Source: DASRFA01 sp035651755 (GTDB taxonomy: Bacteria; Desulfobacterota; Binatia; UBA12015). Taken from it: a stretch of 25,985 nt of DNA. Numbering within the stretch: position 1 is the first letter of the stretch; every line of letters starts with the position of its first letter. Positions 21,749 to 25,985 of the stretch are shown here, one piece after another. Under the pieces are notes generated by a model. The model did no database searches. It worked only from the letters and a program-made list of their open reading frames with translations, and was not told where the DNA came from. Made by a program: the position numbers and the translations under genes. Location of the stretch: assembly GCA_035651755.1 (NCBI GenBank), contig DASRFA010000031.1, forward strand, positions 1-25,985. Direction: 5' to 3'.

Positions 21749-22797
21749 CGGCGCTTGACCTCCTGGCCCTCGTCGAGCCCGGAGACGACCTGCACGCGGT
21801 CGTCCTCGACGATGCCGGTCTTCACGCGGACGCGCTCGCTCTTCGGCGGGTCGCGCGCGACGACGCGATCGACGAAGACGTCGTCGCCCTCGTAGGCGAG
21901 CGCCGTTTCCGGCACGACGAGCGCGCCGTCGACGACCTCGGCGATGATGTCGGCGTGCCCCGACATGCGCGTCCGGAGGAGCTGCGCGTCGGGATCGACG
22001 ACGGCGACCTTCACCTCGAAGTACGTGACGTTCTGCTCGCGCTTGCCGAGCGGCTTGATCTCGCTCACGCGGCCCGCGAACGTCCGGTCCTTGTACGCCT
22101 CCGTCCGGATGCGCGCCGGCTGGTCGACGGCGACCCAGGCGATCTCGTTCTCGTCGACGAGACCCTTCAGGTGGAGCGTGTCGGCGGACGCGATGGACAA
22201 CAGCGGCGTGCCGCCCGTGACCGAGATCACCGACGCCACCGCCGAGCCGACCTCGATCGGAACGTCGAGGATCCTGCCGTCGATCGGCGCCTCCACGGTC
22301 GCGTAGCGGAGCTCGGTCTCGAGGAGGCGCACGGTCGCCTCGCCGCGCGCGACGCCGGCGCGAGCGCGGTCGAAGCGCGTCTGGATCTCGTCGCGCGCCT
22401 GGTCGTCCATCGCGCCGTCGCGATGGAGCCGCGTCGCCCGGCTCAACGCGGGCTCGGCGAAGCGGAGCTCTGCGCGCGCGTCCTCGAGCTGCGCCCGCGC
22501 CTCGTCGAGGCGCCCGGCCGTGAGCTCGCGCTCGATCTCGACGAGCGGGCTCCCGGCGCGGACGACGTCGCCCGCCTTCACGTGGATCTTCTCGACGATC
22601 CCCGAGACGCGCGGGCGGACCTCGACCTCCTTCTCGGGCTCGATCGTGCCGGTCGCGACCACCCGCCGCTCGATGCGGGCGCGCTCGACCTTCGCGGTCG
22701 CGCCGATCTCCTGCGCGGCGCCACCGGAGCACCCCGAGAGGGCGGCGGCCACGACGGCGACGGCGGCCAACGCCGCCCAGCGCGAGCCCGGGCGCAT
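21745..22797 (-). CDS. MacA/HlyD-type periplasmic adaptor lipoprotein
   Basis: A 350-aa membrane-fusion protein that would join the inner-membrane ABC unit to an outer-membrane channel. A signal peptide ends in a lipobox (ALSGC, lipidated C23). The first lipoyl half is near 50-75 (EVEVRPRVSGIVEKIHVKAG), a helical hairpin rich in Glu, Arg and Ala spans about 90-155, the second lipoyl half is at YATVEAPIDGRILDVPIEVG, and beta-barrel and membrane-proximal domains follow. The ATG at 22797 is preferred because it starts the signal peptide; the frame is open far upstream. No TolC-like gene is in the window, so the outer-membrane partner must be elsewhere. First gene of the four-gene exporter operon. 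Confidence 0.91.
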   Translation of the reverse strand: MRPGSRWAALAAVAVVAAALSGCSGGAAQEIGATAKVERARIERRVVATGTIEPEKEVEVRPRVSGIVEKIHVKAGDVVRAGSPLVEIERELTAGRLDEARAQLEDARAELRFAEPALSRATRLHRDGAMDDQARDEIQTRFDRARAGVARGEATVRLLETELRYATVEAPIDGRILDVPIEVGSAVASVISVTGGTPLLSIASADTLHLKGLVDENEIAWVAVDQPARIRTEAYKDRTFAGRVSEIKPLGKREQNVTYFEVKVAVVDPDAQLLRTRMSGHADIIAEVVDGALVVPETALAYEGDDVFVDRVVARDPPKSERVRVKTGIVEDDRVQVVSGLDEGQEVKRR

Positions 22798-23082
22798 CGC
22801 GCGGCCACGATTTCGCCCGAGCGCGAAGAAAATCAAGCGACGATCGGTCGACGATCGTCGAATGCCGTCCGAAGGGTCGCGCCGGAGCCCGGCGCGCTCG
22901 TCGGATATTCCGGACGCGCGTGGCCGGGACGAGGCGTCTGGTCGGCCCCGGGGCGAATCGACGGCCGCTCGGCGCGACGCGCGGCGCTGGCACGCGGCGG
23001 CACGGCCATTGCTCGCCGTCCGACAAAAAGACACGCGCGCTCGCGCTGCAAGGCGTCGCGCCGCGCGTCACGGAGAACGCCC
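22798..23082. other. Divergent intergenic region, no gene
   Basis: About 285 bp between the starts of the adaptor (minus) and the DUF2272-like gene (plus). I see no coding sequence with family similarity. It holds the palindromic site at 22838-22860 and must contain both promoters. On the minus strand TTGATT lies just downstream of the palindrome and could be a -35 box, without a convincing -10. Confidence 0.5.
22838..22860. promoter_or_regulatory. Palindromic operator-like site upstream of the exporter operon
   Basis: CGACGATCG, two bases, then the perfect 12-bp palindrome CGACGATCGTCG. The 9-mer is thus present twice directly and once inverted. It lies about 41 bp upstream of the adaptor ATG, where an operator or activator site would be expected. 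No regulator gene is adjacent. Confidence 0.5.
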
Positions 23083-23664
23083 ATGGCCGCACCGACTCCG
23101 TTCCAGAGGAAGCTCGCGACGATCGCCCAGGACCAGTACGAGAAGTACCACCTGATCCGCGAGGCCCAGGAGCCGCTCGCGTCGCAGATCGAGGACTACT
23201 GGAAGGACCTCGGCTTCGACTTCCCGGGGGTGGGCGAGGCGTGGTCCGCGGTGTTCGTGTCGTGGTGCCTCAAGCAGGCGGGCGCCACGAAGTCCCAGTT
23301 CCGCTTCGCCGCGATGCACTCGGAGTTCGTGCGGCAGGCGATCAAGAACGCGTCGAACGGCAACGGAAGCGGCGCCTTCCTCGGACGGCCGGTCGACCAG
23401 TACGCGCCGAAGATCGGCGACATCCTGCAGAACAACCGGGCCGGCAACCACTTCGACTTCGCGTACGCGAGGTCGCACTCGTCGTACAAGTCGCACTCCG
23501 CGATCGTCATGGAGGTCGGCTCCGACAACAAGGGCAACTACCTCCGGACGATCGGCGGCAACGAGAGCGACTCGGTCGGCCTGAAGGAGGTCCGCCTGAC
23601 GTCGAGCGGCCTCGTCCGGAATCCCGACGGGCTCTACATCTCGGTGATCGAGACGACGCTCTAG
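23083..23664 (+). CDS. DUF2272-like protein (cysteine peptidase/amidase-like fold suspected)
   Basis: A 193-aa protein. AWSAVFVSWCLKQAG (about 53-67) followed by FRFAAMHSEFVRQAI resembles the DUF2272 signature (PWSAAFISxV...H). Further on are PKIGDILQNN and SHSAIVMEVG (about 141-150), the kind of His-containing strand seen in CHAP and NlpC/P60-like hydrolases, then TIGGNESDSVGLKEV, which also recurs in this family. No signal peptide is visible, so a periplasmic wall-hydrolase role is uncertain. The ATG at 23083 has GGAG seven bases upstream. It is divergent from the exporter operon. Activity is inferred from fold-level resemblance only. Confidence 0.65.
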   Translation: MAAPTPFQRKLATIAQDQYEKYHLIREAQEPLASQIEDYWKDLGFDFPGVGEAWSAVFVSWCLKQAGATKSQFRFAAMHSEFVRQAIKNASNGNGSGAFLGRPVDQYAPKIGDILQNNRAGNHFDFAYARSHSSYKSHSAIVMEVGSDNKGNYLRTIGGNESDSVGLKEVRLTSSGLVRNPDGLYISVIETTL

Positions 23665-23714
23665 GAGCCGCCCGACTGCTTCCGCGAGGTCGCCATCCCG
23701 CGTACCTTCGCGGG

Positions 23715-24509
23715 ATGGCCGATGCCCTCTTCGAACCTCGCGACGCGTCCACCTTCGAGCCGACCGATCTCGCGCGCGGCCCGTGGTCGCCCGACGCGCT
23801 CCACGGGGGCCCGGTCGCGGCGCTCTTGGCGCGCGCTCTCGAGCGACTCGACGCGCCCGGGCCGATGATCCCCGCGCGGCTCACGGTCGAGCTCTTGCGT
23901 CCGGTGCCGCTCGCGCCGCTTCGGGTGACGACGGAGGTGTTCCGGCCCGGGAAGAAGATCCAGCTCGCCGACGCCTTCCTGCACGCGGGCGCGACGGAGG
24001 TCGCGCGCGCCCGGCTCCTCCGCATCCGGTCGGCGCAGGTACCGCTCCCCGCCACGCTGGACCTGCCCTCGAAGCCGCCGTTCGCGCTCCCCGCGGAGAG
24101 CGCGCCGATCCAGCCGCAATGGGCGCGCGACGAGGCACGCGACTACCACTCGTACTCGACCGAGCACCGCGCCGCGCGCGGCGGCTGGGGCACGCCCGGG
24201 CCGATCGTCGACTGGATCCGGATGCGCTACCCGGTCGTCGCCGGCGAGGAGACGAGTCCCTTTCAGCGCGTCGCCGGCGTCGCGGACTTCGGAAACGGCG
24301 TGAGCTGGGTGCTCCCCTACGGCGACTACATGTTCATCAATGCCGATCTCACGATCCACCTGAACCGCCTGCCGCGCGGCGAGTGGGTCTGCCTCGACGC
24401 CGTCACGCATCCAGGCGCCGAAGGCGTCGGCATCGCGGAGAGCGCGCTCTGGGACGAGGGCGGTCGCATCGGGCGCTCCGTGCAGAGCCTGCTCCTCGAG
24501 CGCCGCTGA
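23715..24509 (+). CDS. Acyl-CoA thioesterase-like protein (TesB-type double hotdog)
   Basis: A 264-aa protein with two tandem hotdog halves. The first has SPDALHGGPVAALLARALE (25-43), RLTVELLRPVPLAPLRVTTE and FRPGKKIQ. The second has VADFGNGVSWVLP (189-201), INADLTIHLNRLPRGEWV (208-225) and a C-terminal RIGRSVQSLLLERR. D211, a Thr in AVTHPG and Q257 lie where TesB-type enzymes keep their Asp/Thr/Gln active site, but this alignment is by eye. Such enzymes hydrolyse acyl-CoA to free acid and CoA. No strong ribosome-binding site precedes the ATG. Substrate unknown. Confidence 0.82.
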   Translation: MADALFEPRDASTFEPTDLARGPWSPDALHGGPVAALLARALERLDAPGPMIPARLTVELLRPVPLAPLRVTTEVFRPGKKIQLADAFLHAGATEVARARLLRIRSAQVPLPATLDLPSKPPFALPAESAPIQPQWARDEARDYHSYSTEHRAARGGWGTPGPIVDWIRMRYPVVAGEETSPFQRVAGVADFGNGVSWVLPYGDYMFINADLTIHLNRLPRGEWVCLDAVTHPGAEGVGIAESALWDEGGRIGRSVQSLLLERR

Positions 24510-24623
24510 TCGTCCGCTCGCTGCGTGCCGCGCTTGGACCTCCGCTCGGCGGTCTGGTAGGCGAGCGATGCCGTCGCGCGCGTTCGCACGACGTCGTCCC
24601 GCAGGATTGGTGCCGGTGCTGCA

Positions 24624-25775
24624 ATGAGAGTCGGTGTCGTCCCGTTCATGCAGAACTACGGCGACTGGCCGCGCTGGCGCGCCGGCGAGTTCGGCCCGGG
24701 ACCCGCCGAGCCCGATTGGCGCATCGTCGAGGACGACCTCCGGCTCGTCGACCTCGTCGAGCCGCTCGGCTTCGACGCGCTCTGGAGCATCGAGCACCAC
24801 TTCACGCCCTACACGATGGTGCCCGACCCGCTGCAGTTCCTCGCGTGGTGCGCGGCGCGGACGAAGCGGGTCGCGCTCGGGACGTGCGTCATCGTGCTGC
24901 CGTGGCACGATCCCGTCCGCGTCGCCGAGCAGCTCGCGATGCTCGACATCCTGGCGGGCGGACGTCCGCTCGTCATCGGCTTCGGCCGCGGCGCCGGACG
25001 GCGCGAGTTCGAGGGCTTCGGGGTCCCGATGTCCGAGGCGCGCGAGCGCTTCTCCGAAGCGCTCGAGGTCGTGCGCCTCGCGCTGTCGCGCGAGCGCTTC
25101 TCGTTCGAGGGAAAGCACTACCGCATCCCCGAAACCGGCATCCGGCCGCGCCCGCGGACGCCCGACTTGCCGAGCCGGATGTACGCGGCCGCGGTCAGCC
25201 CGTCGTCGATCGAGATCATGGCGAGCGCCGGCCTCGGGATGCTCGTCATCCCGCAGAAGACCTGGGAGGAGCACGCGCAGGACCTGGCGACCTTCAACGA
25301 CGTGCGCGCGCGCCGCGGCCTCGCGCCGGTCCGCTCGAAGGTGATCGTCTTCGTGTACTGCTCCGAGTCCGCCGCCGACGGCGAGGCGGTCGGCATGGAG
25401 TACATCGGCAACTACCAGGACACGGCGTACTGGCACTACGAGCTCGACGAGCCCGACCACTTCCACGCCGCGCAGGGCTACGAGTACTACGCCCGCGGCG
25501 CCGACGTCCTGAAGCAGCTCGGCGCGACCGGCCAGACGCTCGCGCGCGACCACTTCGCGCGGGCGCACGTCTTCGGGACGCCCGAGCAATGCCTCGACAA
25601 GCTCCAATCCATCCAGCGGATGACCGACGCCGACGAGTTCATCTGCGTCTTCCGCTGCGGTGGGATGCCGGTCGCGATCGCGGAGGCGAGCATGCGGCTC
25701 TTCGCGGATCGCGTGCTGCCCGCGCTGCGCGGTCTCGAGCCGCGCGGCGCCGCTGCCGCCCCGTCGGCGCGATAA
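24624..25775 (+). CDS. LLM-class (luciferase-like) flavin-dependent oxidoreductase
   Basis: A 383-aa TIM-barrel oxidoreductase of the bacterial luciferase superfamily, using FMN or F420. Visible family features are SIEHHFTPYTMVPDPLQFLA (about 54-73), with the EHHF segment of the luciferase/alkanal branch, TKRVALGTCVIVLPWHDPVR and VAEQLAMLDILAGGRPLVIG followed by FGRGAGRREFEGFGV (typical cofactor-phosphate loop), and SEARERFSEALEVVRLALSR. A terminal helix with TPEQCLDKLQ closes the barrel. Length is normal. Substrate cannot be told; these enzymes often oxidise hydrophobic or xenobiotic compounds. Separated from the thioesterase by 114 bp, so operon membership is unclear. Confidence 0.92.
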   Translation: MRVGVVPFMQNYGDWPRWRAGEFGPGPAEPDWRIVEDDLRLVDLVEPLGFDALWSIEHHFTPYTMVPDPLQFLAWCAARTKRVALGTCVIVLPWHDPVRVAEQLAMLDILAGGRPLVIGFGRGAGRREFEGFGVPMSEARERFSEALEVVRLALSRERFSFEGKHYRIPETGIRPRPRTPDLPSRMYAAAVSPSSIEIMASAGLGMLVIPQKTWEEHAQDLATFNDVRARRGLAPVRSKVIVFVYCSESAADGEAVGMEYIGNYQDTAYWHYELDEPDHFHAAQGYEYYARGADVLKQLGATGQTLARDHFARAHVFGTPEQCLDKLQSIQRMTDADEFICVFRCGGMPVAIAEASMRLFADRVLPALRGLEPRGAAAAPSAR

Positions 25776-25845
25776 AGTTGCGCCCCCGGCGGCCGATACC
25801 GAGAGAGAAGCGCCCCCAGGGACGGCGGGCGCCCGACGAGGTTCC

Positions 25846-25985
25846 ATGGACCAGGAGCAGATCCGACAGAAGATCGCGAGCTTCCCGCGCTGGCACTACC
25901 AGTTCGACCTGGCGGGGAACCTGACGCCGATCTACCGCGAGAAGTGGACGGTCCGACACCACGAGCGCAAGCGCTACTTCTTCGA
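25846..25985 (+). CDS. Start of a SAM-dependent methyltransferase, cut by window end
   Basis: Only 46 codons are present. The text MDQEQIRQKIASFPRWHYQF then DLAGNLTPIYREKW and RHHERKRYFF resembles the N-terminus of a group of class I methyltransferases related to DUF1698/CmoB-like proteins, which open with a similar FPRWHYQFDL segment before the SAM-binding motif. The SAM site itself lies beyond the window. An ATG start without a strong ribosome-binding site, 70 bp after the flavin oxidoreductase stop. Assignment rests on this opening segment only. Confidence 0.6.
   Translation, partial: MDQEQIRQKIASFPRWHYQFDLAGNLTPIYREKWTVRHHERKRYFF

Overview
The window is about 26 kb of very GC-rich bacterial DNA with strong third-position G/C, many GTG starts and overlapping ATGA/GTGA gene junctions. 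The gene families (crotonase, acyl-CoA carboxylase beta subunit, double-hotdog thioesterase, LLM flavin oxidoreductase, PhyH dioxygenase) plus secreted proteins with a C-terminal module I associate with deltaproteobacterial and Binatota-like genomes suggest an uncultivated soil or sediment bacterium of that kind. This taxonomic placement is inference; there is no rRNA or marker gene here.

Region 1 (1-3400) is a mobile-element graveyard. A complete IS3-family insertion sequence fills 1-1230, with terminal inverted repeats, an A7 frameshift site and an intact DD(35)E triad. It abuts a frameshifted IS481-type transposase remnant (1231-1547). Next come an orphan FixJ/LuxR-type response regulator on the minus strand, about 560 bp with no recognisable gene, a multiply frameshifted IS5-family transposase fossil (2797-3235) and a short RHS/YD-repeat fossil (3235-3385).

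Region 2 (3412-9952) is ordinary chromosome: a divergent pair (PhyH-like dioxygenase, GNAT acetyltransferase), exodeoxyribonuclease III, and two large secreted proteins on the minus strand. One of these is a thaumatin-like protein with many Cys-rich insertions; the other is a right-handed beta-helix protein with a conserved-looking C-terminal module.

Region 3 (10036-13173) has a translationally coupled crotonase and carboxyltransferase (acyl-CoA metabolism). The crotonase lacks both canonical catalytic glutamates. A small protein overlapping a nucleotidyltransferase-fold gene follows.

Region 4 (13299-18433) is the most interesting part: a PadR-type regulator, an ABC ATPase (ATGA-coupled), an 857-aa FtsX-type permease and a type III polyketide synthase-like protein, all on the plus strand. 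In the synthase the Cys and Asn of the expected Cys-His-Asn triad are present, but the His position is Asn. Convergent to it is a tightly overlapped MacAB-like exporter operon (lipoprotein adaptor, ATPase, two different MacB-type permeases; 22797 down to 18459), with a palindromic operator-like site upstream. A reasonable inference is that one or both exporters handle a lipid or polyketide-like product, but nothing in the sequence proves it.

Region 5 (23083-25985) holds a DUF2272-like protein, a TesB-like thioesterase, a luciferase-like flavin oxidoreductase and the start of a SAM methyltransferase cut off by the window end. I saw no tRNA, rRNA or CRISPR array.
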